DNA of 64,000 nt from Microvirga massiliensis (GCF_001006805.1 NZ_LN811353.1:272487-336486); one strand, 5' to 3'; positions 17,574 through 26,650 are shown, counted from the first letter of the stretch. The notes: generated by a model not told the origin, from the letters alone. Made by a program: numbers and translations.

Positions 17574-18743
17574 GTGAACCCGTTTCGCATCAGGCTAGCG
17601 ATTCTTCTGCTGCTTCTGCTGGCACTCGGGGGCGCCCCTCGGGCTCATGATGCCAATTCCTACGGAGGCGTGTTTCGGTCTCGCGACCTCGGAGCGACGT
17701 GGCTCAACGCGGACGTCGGGTTGTTTCTGAACGCCCCTCTTGCAGTTGCAGTCGATCCACAGGATTCACTGCATCTGCTCATGGGAACGGATCTTGGCCT
17801 CCTGTCGTCGCACAATGGCGGCCGCAGCTGGACAATCGAGGCCGGCGACCTGATTGTAGGAGCGGTATTCGCGGTGGCGTTCCTGCCAGCCGGCCAGGCG
17901 CTATGTGCAGCACAAGGCGGAGTGTTCCGCTCCGAAGCTGGTTCGTGGACGCCAGCACGTGTTCCCGCAGCGGCCATACCGGCCAGAGCCTTTGCCGCGG
18001 GCGCCGAGGCTGACAGGATCTATCTGCTCGGCGCCGACAAGCTTCTGAGGAGCGATGACGGCGGGCGCAGCTTCGTACCCGTGCAGGAACCCACCGAGAA
18101 GCAGATCGCGGCGCTCGCCGTCATCAGGGCGGGCCGAGAGGCTTTGATGGCCGTGGCCGACGGCGCGGTCATGACGAGCGACGACGGTGGCTCGAGGTGG
18201 CACCCAACGACCCTCGGCTCTCGCGAGCAGCCCGTCGATCTCGTCACCGTGGATACCGATGCGCCGGAGCGTGTTTGGGCTGCGCAGGCAGATCGCGTCT
18301 ACAAAAGCGACGACCGGGGGGCAACGTGGGTTCCCGTGGGACGCTCGTTGCCCGAGCCCGGTACGAAAGTGCGGGGCATAGCAGCAGATCGGGCCGCAAC
18401 GACGCTGGTTCTGACAACACATCGCGGCACTTACCGCAGCGAAGATGGCGGACAGACCTGGATCCTTCAGGAGCGTAACCTCCCCATACACCTCGAGGCA
18501 GGGCCGCTGGCCCGTGACCCGGGCAACGGGAGCGTCATCTATGTGCCCTACTCACTCGTTCCTTATGAGGAGGTCTGGCGGGCAGCCATTGAGGGCCGTC
18601 CTCTGCTTGCCCGCCTCGAACTCACCAGCCTCATGGGCGTCACCTCCGCTGCACTGCTCCTCCTGCTCGGTGGGGGCCTCGTCGTACGTTGTTTGGCGCG
18701 GCTGCGAATTGCCCCCTCCGCATCCGGCCAGCCGCACCGATGA
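17574..18743 (+). CDS. Exported beta-propeller protein with BNR-type repeats and C-terminal membrane helix
   Basis: A 389-residue protein starting at GTG. A signal peptide (IRLAILLLLLLALGG) is followed by about six repeats of the sialidase/BNR or Ycf48 kind, each with an Asp-box-like core: SRDLGATW, SHNGGRSW, SDDGGRSF, SDDGGSRW, SDDRGATW, SEDGGQTW. A hydrophobic helix (SAALLLLLGGGLVVRCL) and a short basic tail end the protein, so it is anchored with the propeller outside. No enzymatic residues typical of sialidase (Arg triad) are evident. Its stop overlaps the start of the next propeller gene (ATGA at 18740). A scaffold or sensor role is likely. Confidence 0.8.
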   Translation: MNPFRIRLAILLLLLLALGGAPRAHDANSYGGVFRSRDLGATWLNADVGLFLNAPLAVAVDPQDSLHLLMGTDLGLLSSHNGGRSWTIEAGDLIVGAVFAVAFLPAGQALCAAQGGVFRSEAGSWTPARVPAAAIPARAFAAGAEADRIYLLGADKLLRSDDGGRSFVPVQEPTEKQIAALAVIRAGREALMAVADGAVMTSDDGGSRWHPTTLGSREQPVDLVTVDTDAPERVWAAQADRVYKSDDRGATWVPVGRSLPEPGTKVRGIAADRAATTLVLTTHRGTYRSEDGGQTWILQERNLPIHLEAGPLARDPGNGSVIYVPYSLVPYEEVWRAAIEGRPLLARLELTSLMGVTSAALLLLLGGGLVVRCLARLRIAPSASGQPHR

Positions 18744-19738
18744 TCGGCTTCACGATGAGACCGACTCACCGGTACCGGTCCGTTCTGGCGCTTGTTCTAT
18801 GCGTCGCTCTGCTGGCCGGCTCGGGCATGCTCCTCGTCCCCGCGGGAACGCCGGAGGCCAATTTCGTCGAGTACCGCATGCCGGGGCCACAGGATGCGCC
18901 GATTGCCATTGCCGCGGCAGTAGACGGGACGATCTGGTTCACGATGGATCACACCGATGCCATTGGCCGGATTCGCGCCGCCCAACTGGAACTGCTTCCG
19001 ATATCCGGACCGAACATTGAGCCGACGGGATTGGGGGTTGGGCAAGACGGCAGCGCTTGGTTCACCGACATGGCGGGTCGGGCAGTTGCGCGGGTCACCC
19101 CATCGGGCGGGGTCTCGCGGTTTACGATTGATACACCGATCGTGCGCCTGGGGCGCCTTGCCATGGCACCAGATGGATCGGCATGGTTCGCCGAGCCAAC
19201 CCGTTCGAGCATCACCCGCCTGAAGGACGGCGAATTCACTCGTTATCAGGTAGAGACGTCCTCGGGGGTTCCCTACGGCGTTGCCGTGTCACCTGATGGA
19301 ACGGTATGGGCGACCCTCCAGGATGGAAATCAACTCCTTCGGATCAGTCCCGAGGGAGCGGTGAAGAACCTGGAGATGCCTCGGCCAAGTACCCTGCCGA
19401 CGGATATCGCCGCCGGGGCCGACGAGTCCGTGTGGTTCATCCAGTTTCGGGCCAATCGGATCGGCCGCTGGCGAAACGGCAAGTTCGACGACTTCGAGGT
19501 CGCCAAGGAGAGGGTCGGACTCAGCGGGCTGGCCGTCGCTCCGGACGGAGCGGTCTGGTTCGGCATGCTCCGCCGATCCAGCCTCGGGCGCCTACGCGGT
19601 GGTGAGCTGAAAGTGTTCAAGCTTCCGCGCGAGACCGCCCGTCCTTACACCATCGCCATCGATCCCGCGGGCAACGTCTGGTACGCTGACATCACCGGCT
19701 ATGTGGGAATGCTGCAGGCCCGTCACACGCGTCAGTGA
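18740..19738 (+). CDS. Exported Vgb/streptogramin-lyase-like beta-propeller protein
   Basis: A 332-residue protein with an N-terminal signal or anchor (SVLALVLCVALLAGSGMLLV) and repeated motifs of the NHL/Vgb type: DGTIWFT, DGSAWFT, DGSAWFA, DGTVWAT, ESVWFI, DGAVWFG, GNVWYA. These give a seven-bladed propeller like virginiamycin B lyase, although that enzyme's catalytic His pair is not obvious here. Antibiotic lyase activity should not be assumed. The start overlaps the previous stop by ATGA; an ATG at 18755 is an alternative. With the preceding gene it forms a pair of coupled propellers, which is uncommon. Confidence 0.8.
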   Translation: MIGFTMRPTHRYRSVLALVLCVALLAGSGMLLVPAGTPEANFVEYRMPGPQDAPIAIAAAVDGTIWFTMDHTDAIGRIRAAQLELLPISGPNIEPTGLGVGQDGSAWFTDMAGRAVARVTPSGGVSRFTIDTPIVRLGRLAMAPDGSAWFAEPTRSSITRLKDGEFTRYQVETSSGVPYGVAVSPDGTVWATLQDGNQLLRISPEGAVKNLEMPRPSTLPTDIAAGADESVWFIQFRANRIGRWRNGKFDDFEVAKERVGLSGLAVAPDGAVWFGMLRRSSLGRLRGGELKVFKLPRETARPYTIAIDPAGNVWYADITGYVGMLQARHTRQ

Positions 19739-20009
19739 AGCACCGGCAGGTTGGGGCCGCTCGAGAGTGCCGTGAGCTGAAGCCGGGCGGGACAAGGCAT
19801 CGGCGCTCGGAGTTCAAATCATTCCCACGGATCCGAGCGATATTCGGCAACTGGTCATTCAGCAGACAGCCCCAGATGAAGACTCAGTCAAATGGCTCAG
19901 CGAAAATCGGTTGAAGCAAGAGCTGCGAAGAGACCTCGGGCGCATTCATCATACTTGCGCTGTTCCTCGATCACTTTCAAAGTTAGCGGCAAAGGGCGAG
20001 GGATCGATC

Positions 20010-20603
20010 ATGCGACGCTCAGACGTGTTCCGAGTCGTGGCGTTCCTTCAGGTTCTTGCACTTCCGCTGCCAACCTTCGCGCATACCGGGGAAGGCACGG
20101 TCGGTGGTTTGATTGGCGGCCTCACGCATCCCATCACCGGGTTCGATCATGTCGTAGCGATGGTTGCGGTTGGACTCTGGGGTGCGTTCCTGGGTGAGCC
20201 GGCCATCTGGTTATTACCAGTCGTGTTCCCCCTCGTGATGGTCGCAGGCGGCGTCCTCGGGATCCTGGGCGTGCCGCTGCCGGGTGTCGAAGTGGGGATT
20301 GCCTGCTCGGCGATTGTGCTCGGATTGATGGTTGCGCTCGCTGTCCGACCGCCACTGTGGGTCGCCGCTGCCCTCGTCGGAATCTTTGCAGTATTCCACG
20401 GATATGCTCATGGCGCGGAGCTTCCCGAAGCGGCAGACCCAGTGGCCTTCTCGATTGGCTTCGTGATCGCGACAGGCCTTCTTCATCTTTCTGGCATTGC
20501 AATTGGACTACTCACCAAATGGCATTGGGGAAAGAACTTCGTACGGGCTGCAGGCGGCGCGATTGCCCTTGCGGGCGTCGGCTTTCTCAGCGGCGTTGTT
20601 TGA
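20010..20603 (+). CDS. HupE/UreJ family metal permease
   Basis: A 197-residue membrane protein of the HupE/UreJ family, proposed to carry nickel or cobalt. A signal-like first segment ends at FAHTGEG. Then follow the family motifs HPITGFDHVVAMVAVGLWG (H-P-x-x-G-x-D-H) and FHGYAHGAELPEAADP, and about six membrane helices. The ATG at 20010 follows GGCGAGGGA; a longer frame upstream looks non-coding. No hydrogenase or urease gene is nearby. Its stop overlaps the start of a second member (TTGA at 20600). The 271 bases before it hold no recognised gene. Confidence 0.88.
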   Translation: MRRSDVFRVVAFLQVLALPLPTFAHTGEGTVGGLIGGLTHPITGFDHVVAMVAVGLWGAFLGEPAIWLLPVVFPLVMVAGGVLGILGVPLPGVEVGIACSAIVLGLMVALAVRPPLWVAAALVGIFAVFHGYAHGAELPEAADPVAFSIGFVIATGLLHLSGIAIGLLTKWHWGKNFVRAAGGAIALAGVGFLSGVV

Positions 20604-21202
20604 GAAGGGCCGTCCTCCTCATCGGGCTGCTTTCGGCAGGGACGGTGAGTTCCCATCCGCTCCAGGCTCCGGCGGACATCAGCTCGATTGAGATCTTCTA
20701 CGCCGGGCTCCTGCACCCATTTCTAACTCCCACGCACGTGCTGGCGATGGCGGGAACCGGTCTTTTGATCGGACAGCTCCCGCGTGAAAGGGCAGCGGTT
20801 CCGCTCTTGGTCTTTGTGGCCACGTATTGCGGCGCGTTGCTCACCACGCTTTGGGGTGCGGGATGGGCGGCATCCACGAATGCCCTGATGATTCTGGCTG
20901 CTGTGACAGGCTTTCTGGTAGCCCTTGGGTCTCCTGCGATGCGTCGGCTGGTGATCCCGATTGCCGCGATTTCGGGAGTTCTTCTCGGGCTGAACTCAGC
21001 TACTGAGGACGTCTCGTTGCTCTCCAATCTACTGCTCACACTAGGGACATTCCTGGGAGGGGCTCTTGCAGTCACGGCCTTTGCCGTGCTGACCTTGGAG
21101 CTTCCGTACAAATGGCAGCGCATTGGCGTGCGGGTTGTCGGTTCCTGGACCGCTGCATCCTCGATACTGGTGCTCGCGCTCACTCTCTCCCGCCTGAAAT
21201 GA
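20600..21202 (+). CDS. Second HupE/UreJ-like membrane protein, divergent
   Basis: About 200 residues read from a TTG that overlaps the stop of the upstream permease gene (TTGA). The N-terminus is signal-like (LRRAVLLIGLLSAGTVSSHP). The family motif is altered: LLHPFLTPTHVLAMAGTGLLIGQL keeps His-Pro and the second His but has Thr in place of the conserved Asp, and the FHGxAHG motif is absent. About six helices are predicted. Together the two coupled genes may form a two-component membrane system with a different metal or a structural second subunit. Followed by 401 gene-free bases. Confidence 0.78.
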   Translation: MRRAVLLIGLLSAGTVSSHPLQAPADISSIEIFYAGLLHPFLTPTHVLAMAGTGLLIGQLPRERAAVPLLVFVATYCGALLTTLWGAGWAASTNALMILAAVTGFLVALGSPAMRRLVIPIAAISGVLLGLNSATEDVSLLSNLLLTLGTFLGGALAVTAFAVLTLELPYKWQRIGVRVVGSWTAASSILVLALTLSRLK

Positions 21203-21603
21203 AGGCGACCACCGTGGGCGTGCTTGATTGAATTCTGACCCGGGCGCTCGCACGCGGATCCCTAGCCAGGCGGGCCCTGAGGTCCCCAGGCAGCAACGGC
21301 GTAGGTGACGGTACGAAGCTGCATTCACCGAACTTCCGTCTAGGGTCAGTGAGCCGTTCGACCTGTATGCATTGACTGGCGGCTCTTGGCACGGAGCTGA
21401 AAATGGCCGAACTTCTGCATTGAGATCGAATGCGGTCATTCAAGCGCGCTCCATCAAGGCGTGGGACAATCCCCATCAAAGCATAATTCTTCGATCTGCA
21501 CGAACCTCACATGATCTCGCGATGACAATTTGGACAACAAGCGTTCTTCTACAGTGACGCACCCTTCTCGAGCCGACTGCAACGCTACGAAGAACACCGG
21601 TGT
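21203..21603. other. Intergenic region with repeat copy 2
   Basis: About 400 bases between the HupE-like gene and the convergent M20 amidohydrolase gene. No coding frame is convincing on either strand. Bases 21369-21412 match 15636-15679. Nothing else is recognised. Confidence 0.5.
21369..21412. repeat. 44-bp dispersed repeat, copy 2
   Basis: Partner of 15636-15679 in the same orientation, about 82 percent identical. Lies in a gene-free gap. Confidence 0.55.
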
Positions 21604-22773
21604 TCATCGCGCCGGCATCCCCGCCTCGATCAGGCGCGCCCAGAGCGAAGCACCATAAGGCGCAGCTTCGTCGTTGAAATCATAGGCGGGATGATGGACA
21701 CCGGCTGTATTGCCGTTGCCGACGAAGATGTAGGCGCCGGGACGGGCCTCGAGCATGTAGGAGAAATCCTCGGCGCCCATCAGCGGGTCGATGCCCGTAT
21801 CGACGTTGCGCTCGCCGGCGACATCCTTTGCGACCGCCGCCATGAAGTGCGTGCGCTCCGGATCGTTGAAGGTGACCGGGTAACCGCGCCGGTATTCGAC
21901 CGTCACCTTGGCCCCGAAGGCCGCGCAGACGTTCTGGACGACAGTCTTCACGCGCTCCTCGCAGAGGTCGCGCCACTCGGGTGTCAGGGTCCGGACGGTG
22001 CCGAGCAGGGTCGCTGACTGAGGGATCACGTTGTAGGTGTCCCCGGCCTTGATGGAGCCGACAGTCACGACTGCGGAATGCAGCGGATCGACATTGCGGG
22101 CGGCGATCGACTGCAGTGCCGTCACGACGTGGCTGGCGACGACGATCGGATCGATGGATTCATGCGGGCGCGCCGCATGAGCACCCCGCCCTTCGATCAC
22201 GACGTGGAACTGGTCGGATGCGGCCATGACGGGGCCCGGCCGGATCGCGAAGCTGCCGACCGGAATGCCCGGCATGTTGTGCATGCCATAAACCTCCTGG
22301 ATCCCGAACCGCTCCATGAGGCCCTCTCGACACATCGCATCTCCGCCGCCGCCGCCTTCCTCGGCGGGCTGGAAGATCATGATCGCGGTCCCATCGAAAT
22401 TGCGGGTTTCGGCCAAGTATTTCGCCGCTCCGAGGAGCATCGCCGTGTGGCCGTCGTGACCGCAGGCATGCATCTTGCCCGGAACCTTCGACTTGTAGGG
22501 GACTTCGGTCGCCTCCTGGATCGGAAGGGCGTCCATGTCCGCACGAAGCCCGATCACCTTGCCGGAGGACGACGAGCGGCCCTTGATCACACCCACGACG
22601 CCGGTCCGGCCGATGCCGGTCACCACCTCGTCGCATCCGAACGCCTTAAGCTTGTCCGCGACGATGCTTGCCGTGCGATGGACGTCGAAGAGGAGTTCGG
22701 GGTTTTCATGGAAGTCGCGTCGCCACGTGGCGATCTCGTCGGCGAAGTCTGCAACGCGGTTGATGACCGGCAT
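21604..22773 (-). CDS. M20 family metallo-amidohydrolase (hippurate hydrolase/N-acyl amino acid type)
   Basis: A 389-residue cytoplasmic zinc peptidase/amidase that hydrolyses N-acyl amino acids or related amides. Metal-site motifs are GLRADMDALPIQE, HACGHDGHTAMLLGAA, and QPAEEGGGGGDAM; the GAHAARPHESIDPI segment of the dimerisation domain and MGAEDFSYM near the end complete the family pattern. The length is normal. The gene is divergent from the peptide-type ABC operon (258-base gap), which suggests that imported N-acyl or peptide-like substrates are cut by this enzyme. Confidence 0.93.
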   Translation of the reverse strand: MPVINRVADFADEIATWRRDFHENPELLFDVHRTASIVADKLKAFGCDEVVTGIGRTGVVGVIKGRSSSSGKVIGLRADMDALPIQEATEVPYKSKVPGKMHACGHDGHTAMLLGAAKYLAETRNFDGTAIMIFQPAEEGGGGGDAMCREGLMERFGIQEVYGMHNMPGIPVGSFAIRPGPVMAASDQFHVVIEGRGAHAARPHESIDPIVVASHVVTALQSIAARNVDPLHSAVVTVGSIKAGDTYNVIPQSATLLGTVRTLTPEWRDLCEERVKTVVQNVCAAFGAKVTVEYRRGYPVTFNDPERTHFMAAVAKDVAGERNVDTGIDPLMGAEDFSYMLEARPGAYIFVGNGNTAGVHHPAYDFNDEAAPYGASLWARLIEAGMPAR

Positions 22774-22994
22774 GGGAGAGTCCTGCTGAACGGTTCAAAA
22801 ACATGGGCCGGACACAACAAGCCGGTCTTTCCGGCGCGGGTCAATGGGCGTTTCACCGGCCGCACGTCTTGCATTCGAGCCGCCATGGCAGGGGCCCCCG
22901 GCTTGCGCATGGGACTGGACCGGCGACCATGTCCGCGTCTAACCTGTGTCCAAGGGTGGAGAGGCCGGCAAGGCACCCGCCCCGACAAGAAAGG

Positions 22995-23009
22995 GCCCGC
23001 AAGGCGGGC
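22995..23009 (+). promoter_or_regulatory. Short hairpin in the leader of the ABC operon
   Basis: GCCCGC-AAG-GCGGGC, a perfect 6-bp stem with a 3-base loop, 22 bases before the ATG of the binding-protein gene and after an A-rich stretch. No T-run follows, so this is not a clear terminator. It could influence access to the ribosome site. Confidence 0.3.
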
Positions 23010-23031
23010 TTCCAGTGGAGGACGACGACCC

Positions 23032-24624
23032 ATGAGGATCCGTACTACGCTCGCGGCTGCCGCCCTGGCGCTCCTCGCCGGGGCTTCCATGCCCGCGATG
23101 GCGAACACGCTGCGCTACGCCAACCAGGGCGACCTGAAGTCGCTCGACCCCTACACCCTCAACGAGACTACGACGAACGCTCACCTTGGGCATGTCTATG
23201 AGGGGCTCACGAAGCGCGGCAAGGACCTCGCGATCGAGCCGGGGCTCGCGGAGCGGTGGGAGACGAGCGAGGACGGGCTGACCTGGCGCTTCTACCTGCG
23301 CAAGAACGTGAAGTTCCACAACGGCAATCCCTTCACGGCCGACGACGTTGTCTTCTCAGCCCAGCGCGTGCGGGCCCAGGGCTCCAACTTCCAGACCCGC
23401 GTTCCCACGAATGCGGAGTTCGTGAAGGTCGACGACTACACGGTCGACGTGAAGCTCAAGACGCCCAATCCGATCCTGAACTACCAGTGGGATACCTGGT
23501 ACATCATGGACAAGGAATGGGCCGAGGCGAACAATACGGCGGCCCCGACGCCCGCTTCTGCCCCGACTCCTAGCTATGCCGCCCTGAACGCCAACGGCAC
23601 GGGACCGTTCCGGATCGAAAGCCATCAGCCGGGCGTGCGCACCGTGTTCAAGGTGAACGAAGGCTGGTGGGGCAAGCCGGAGCACAATCTCACGGAAATC
23701 ATCTTCACGCCGATCGGGTCCGACGCGACGCGCGTTGCGGCGCTACTGTCGGGCGAGGTCGACGTGATCGAGCCCGTTCCGCTTCAGGACATCCAGCGTG
23801 TGAAGAGCAGCGCGAATGCGGATGTCCTGACGGGACCAGAACTGCGGACCATCTTCCTGGGCTTCGACCAGATCCGCGACGAGCTTCTCTTCTCGAATGT
23901 GAAGGGCAAGAATCCGTTCAAGGACATCAGGGTCCGCAAGGCCTTCTACTACGCGATCGACATCGAGACGATCAAAAGCCGCGTGATGCGCGGGCTCGCG
24001 ACGCCCTCGGCCCTGATGATCGCGCCCGAACTCGTCAGCTTCGCGCAGGACTTCACCCGACCGAAATTCGATCCCGAGGGCGCGAAGAAACTTCTCGCCG
24101 AGGCGGGCTACCCGAATGGCTTCGAGGTCGGCATGGACTGCCCGAACGATCGCTACGTCAATGACGAAGCGATCTGCCAGGCCGTCGTCAGCATGCTCGC
24201 CCGCGTCGGCGTCAAGGTGAACCTGATGGCGCAGCCGAAGGCGCAGTATTTCGCCAAGATACTGAAATCGGGCAACTATAACACGTCGTTCTACCTGCTC
24301 GGCTGGACCCCGGGCACCTTCGACGGCCACAACGTGCTGCACGATATCCAGGGCTGCCGGGACAATCCGCAATCCTCGCGGGGTGAGACGAATCTCGGCG
24401 GCTATTGCAACAAGAAGCATGACGAGCTGGCCGATCAGGTGCTCGTCGAGAACGACAAGGCAAAGCGCGACCAGCTCATGAAGGAGGCCTTCAAGATCGC
24501 GTTCGACGACTTCGCCTATATCCCGCTGCATCAGCAGGCTCTCGCCTGGGGCGTGTCCAAGAAGGTGAAGCTCACGCAGCGCGCGGACAATTCCGTGCTG
24601 CTCTATTGGGCGCGGAAAGAGTAA
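23032..24624 (+). CDS. Peptide-type ABC transporter substrate-binding protein (family 5)
   Basis: A 530-residue periplasmic binding protein of the DppA/OppA/NikA class. The signal peptide is MRIRTTLAAAALALLAGASMP, with cleavage after AMA. The family start NTLRYANQGDLKSLDPYTLNE, the signature LAERWETSEDGLTWRFYLRKNVKFHNG, and the AFYYAIDIETI segment are all clear. The ATG follows GGAGGACGACGACCC. The operon continues with two permeases and two ATPases. Two Cys pairs in the C-terminal lobe (DCPND, QGCRD, GGYCNK) may form disulfides. Ligand unknown; N-acyl amino acids or short peptides would fit the neighbouring M20 enzyme. Confidence 0.92.
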   Translation: MRIRTTLAAAALALLAGASMPAMANTLRYANQGDLKSLDPYTLNETTTNAHLGHVYEGLTKRGKDLAIEPGLAERWETSEDGLTWRFYLRKNVKFHNGNPFTADDVVFSAQRVRAQGSNFQTRVPTNAEFVKVDDYTVDVKLKTPNPILNYQWDTWYIMDKEWAEANNTAAPTPASAPTPSYAALNANGTGPFRIESHQPGVRTVFKVNEGWWGKPEHNLTEIIFTPIGSDATRVAALLSGEVDVIEPVPLQDIQRVKSSANADVLTGPELRTIFLGFDQIRDELLFSNVKGKNPFKDIRVRKAFYYAIDIETIKSRVMRGLATPSALMIAPELVSFAQDFTRPKFDPEGAKKLLAEAGYPNGFEVGMDCPNDRYVNDEAICQAVVSMLARVGVKVNLMAQPKAQYFAKILKSGNYNTSFYLLGWTPGTFDGHNVLHDIQGCRDNPQSSRGETNLGGYCNKKHDELADQVLVENDKAKRDQLMKEAFKIAFDDFAYIPLHQQALAWGVSKKVKLTQRADNSVLLYWARKE

Positions 24625-24640
24625 CCGGCCTTCGTGCCAC

Positions 24641-24662
24641 GGGCGCTGCCGCGGCAGCGCCC
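24641..24662 (+). terminator. Intercistronic perfect palindrome after the binding-protein gene
   Basis: A 22-base perfect palindrome (11-bp arms beginning GGGCGCTGCCG) 17 bases after the stop of the binding-protein gene and 45 bases before the permease start. No T-run follows. Such stem-loops usually protect the 3' end of the binding-protein mRNA or attenuate read-through, giving more binding protein than permease. Confidence 0.6.
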
Positions 24663-24707
24663 AACTCGTGACACCACGGGCCCTCGCCTGGAGGAGCCGC
24701 TTCCGCG

Positions 24708-25688
24708 ATGCTCGCCTTCATCATTCGCCGCGCGCTCCAGGCCATCGGCGTCCTGTTCGCCGTCGGCCTGATCGCTTTCGCGATGTTCCGCTTCGCGGGC
24801 GATCCCGTGAACCAGATCGTCTCGCTCGATACGCCGGCGGCCGAGCGCGAAGCGGTGCGCCGCTCGCTCGGCCTCGACGATCCCGTGCCTGTACAATTCA
24901 CGCGGTATCTCGTGCGGGCCGTCCAGGGGGATTTCGGCATCTCCTATCAGTTCAGGCAGCCGGTCTCGGCCCTGCTCGCCGAGCGGATGCCGGCCACCCT
25001 CGAGCTCGCCTTCGCGGCGACCCTGCTCGCGGTGATCTTCGGCATCCTCATGGGGGTCTATTCCGCGCTCCGGCGGGACAGCCTGCTCGCCAAAGTCTTC
25101 CAGACGATCTCGCTCATCGGCATTTCGCTGCCGACCTTCCTGACCGGCATCCTGCTCATCTATCTCTTCTCGGTCACGCTCGGCTGGCTTCCCTCCTATG
25201 GACGAGGCGAGACCGTCCGCCTCGGCTGGTGGTCCACCGGTCTCCTGACTCTGTCCGGCCTGCAAGCGCTGATCCTTCCGTCGATTACCCTCGGTCTTTT
25301 CCAGATGACCCTGATCATGCGGCTCGTCAGAGCCGAGATGCTGGAGGTGCTGCGCACGGATTACATCCGCTTCGCCCGAGCCCGCGGATTGAGCACGCGC
25401 GCCATTCATTTCGGACACGCGCTCAAGAATACCCTCGTCCCGGTCATCACGATCGTCGGGCTTCAATTCGGCTCCGTGATCGCCTTCGCGATCATCACCG
25501 AGACGGTCTTTCAATGGCCGGGCATGGGCCTGCTGTTCGTGCAGGCCGTGCAGAACGTCGACATCCCCATCATGGCGGCCTACCTGATGCTCGTTGCGCT
25601 CATCTTCGTCACGATCAATCTCGTCGTTGACATCCTCTATACGATCGTCGATCCACGCCTGCGCTCGACGATCCGGCAGCCGGCATGA
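24708..25688 (+). CDS. Peptide-type ABC transporter permease (DppB-like)
   Basis: A 326-residue inner-membrane permease with six helices. The N-terminal family signature is MLAFIIRRALQAIGVLFAVGLIAF and the EAA loop is RTDYIRFARARGLSTRAIHFGHALKNTLVPVI, which contacts the ATPase. Length and layout match DppB/OppB. The stop overlaps the next permease start (ATGA at 25685). Confidence 0.93.
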   Translation: MLAFIIRRALQAIGVLFAVGLIAFAMFRFAGDPVNQIVSLDTPAAEREAVRRSLGLDDPVPVQFTRYLVRAVQGDFGISYQFRQPVSALLAERMPATLELAFAATLLAVIFGILMGVYSALRRDSLLAKVFQTISLIGISLPTFLTGILLIYLFSVTLGWLPSYGRGETVRLGWWSTGLLTLSGLQALILPSITLGLFQMTLIMRLVRAEMLEVLRTDYIRFARARGLSTRAIHFGHALKNTLVPVITIVGLQFGSVIAFAIITETVFQWPGMGLLFVQAVQNVDIPIMAAYLMLVALIFVTINLVVDILYTIVDPRLRSTIRQPA

Positions 25689-26650
25689 CCAATTCGATGC
25701 GCGCCGCAGCGACGACGCCCCGCCCGGTTTCCGAGCGGCGCGGGCTCCGTGACCGGATGCGCGACAGCGACGTTCTCGCGAGCTTCCTGCGGTCCCGCCT
25801 GACGATCGTCGCTGCGGTCGTGACACTGATGTTTCTTGTCGCGGCCGTCTTCGCGGGATCCATATCGCCCCAGGACCCGTTCGATCCCGCCCAGCTCGAC
25901 CTCCTCAATAGCCGCCTGCCACCGCTCTGGTATGCGGAGGGACAGAGCCCGTTCCTGCTGGGCACGGACGAGCAGGGCCGCGACATCCTCTCGGCCATTC
26001 TCCATGGCCTGCGCATCTCCCTTATCGTTGGCTTTCTCGGCGTGATCTTTTCGGCGACGCTCGGAATCGGCCTCGGGTTGATCGCCGGCTATTTCGGCGG
26101 CATCGTGGACACGGTGATCATGCGGGTCGCCGACGTGCAGCTCACCTTCCCGGCCATTTTGATTGCGCTGCTCATCGACGGCGTCGTCAAGGCGGCGCTG
26201 GGCGGACAACTCGACCCGATGACGATTCTCGCCGTGCTGGTCTTCTCGATCGGGCTGAGCTTCTGGGTCCAATATGCCCGCACCGTGCGCGGATCCGTCA
26301 TGGTGGAGAAGAACAAGGACTATATTGCTGCTGCCCGCCTGATCGGTGTGCCGGCGCCCGTGATCATGGTTCGGCATGTGCTCCCGAACGTGATGGGCCC
26401 GGTGCTCGTCATCGCCACCATCAACCTTGCGCTCGCGGTGATCACGGAAGCGACGCTGTCGTTCCTGGGCTCCGGCATGCCCGATACGATGCCCTCGCTC
26501 GGAACCCTGATCCGGATCGGGAACAATTACCTTTTCTCGGGCGAGTGGTGGATCATCGCTTTCCCGGGAGTTGCACTCGCCGCGCTGGTGCTCGCCATCA
26601 ATCTCCTGGGCGACTGGCTTCGCGACGCACTGAACCCAAGGCTACGATGA
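25685..26650 (+). CDS. Peptide-type ABC transporter permease (DppC-like)
   Basis: A 321-residue permease with a cytoplasmic N-terminal tail, a first helix (LTIVAAVVTLMFLVAAVFAG), the DppC-type segment FLLGTDEQGRDILSAILHGLRISL, and the EAA loop NKDYIAAARLIGVPAPVIMVRHVLPNVMGP. It pairs with the DppB-like protein. Its stop overlaps the start of a 45-codon frame (ATGA at 26647). Confidence 0.93.
   Translation: MTNSMRAAATTPRPVSERRGLRDRMRDSDVLASFLRSRLTIVAAVVTLMFLVAAVFAGSISPQDPFDPAQLDLLNSRLPPLWYAEGQSPFLLGTDEQGRDILSAILHGLRISLIVGFLGVIFSATLGIGLGLIAGYFGGIVDTVIMRVADVQLTFPAILIALLIDGVVKAALGGQLDPMTILAVLVFSIGLSFWVQYARTVRGSVMVEKNKDYIAAARLIGVPAPVIMVRHVLPNVMGPVLVIATINLALAVITEATLSFLGSGMPDTMPSLGTLIRIGNNYLFSGEWWIIAFPGVALAALVLAINLLGDWLRDALNPRLR

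Noticed and set aside
18740..19738. Streptogramin (virginiamycin B) lyase and hence antibiotic resistance
   Set aside because: Only the propeller repeats are shared; the catalytic His pair is not evident, and the protein is exported.
22078..23031. Upstream extension of the ABC binding-protein frame (about 318 codons)
   Set aside because: It is antisense to the M20 amidohydrolase gene, and the signal peptide and ribosome site fix the true start at 23032.
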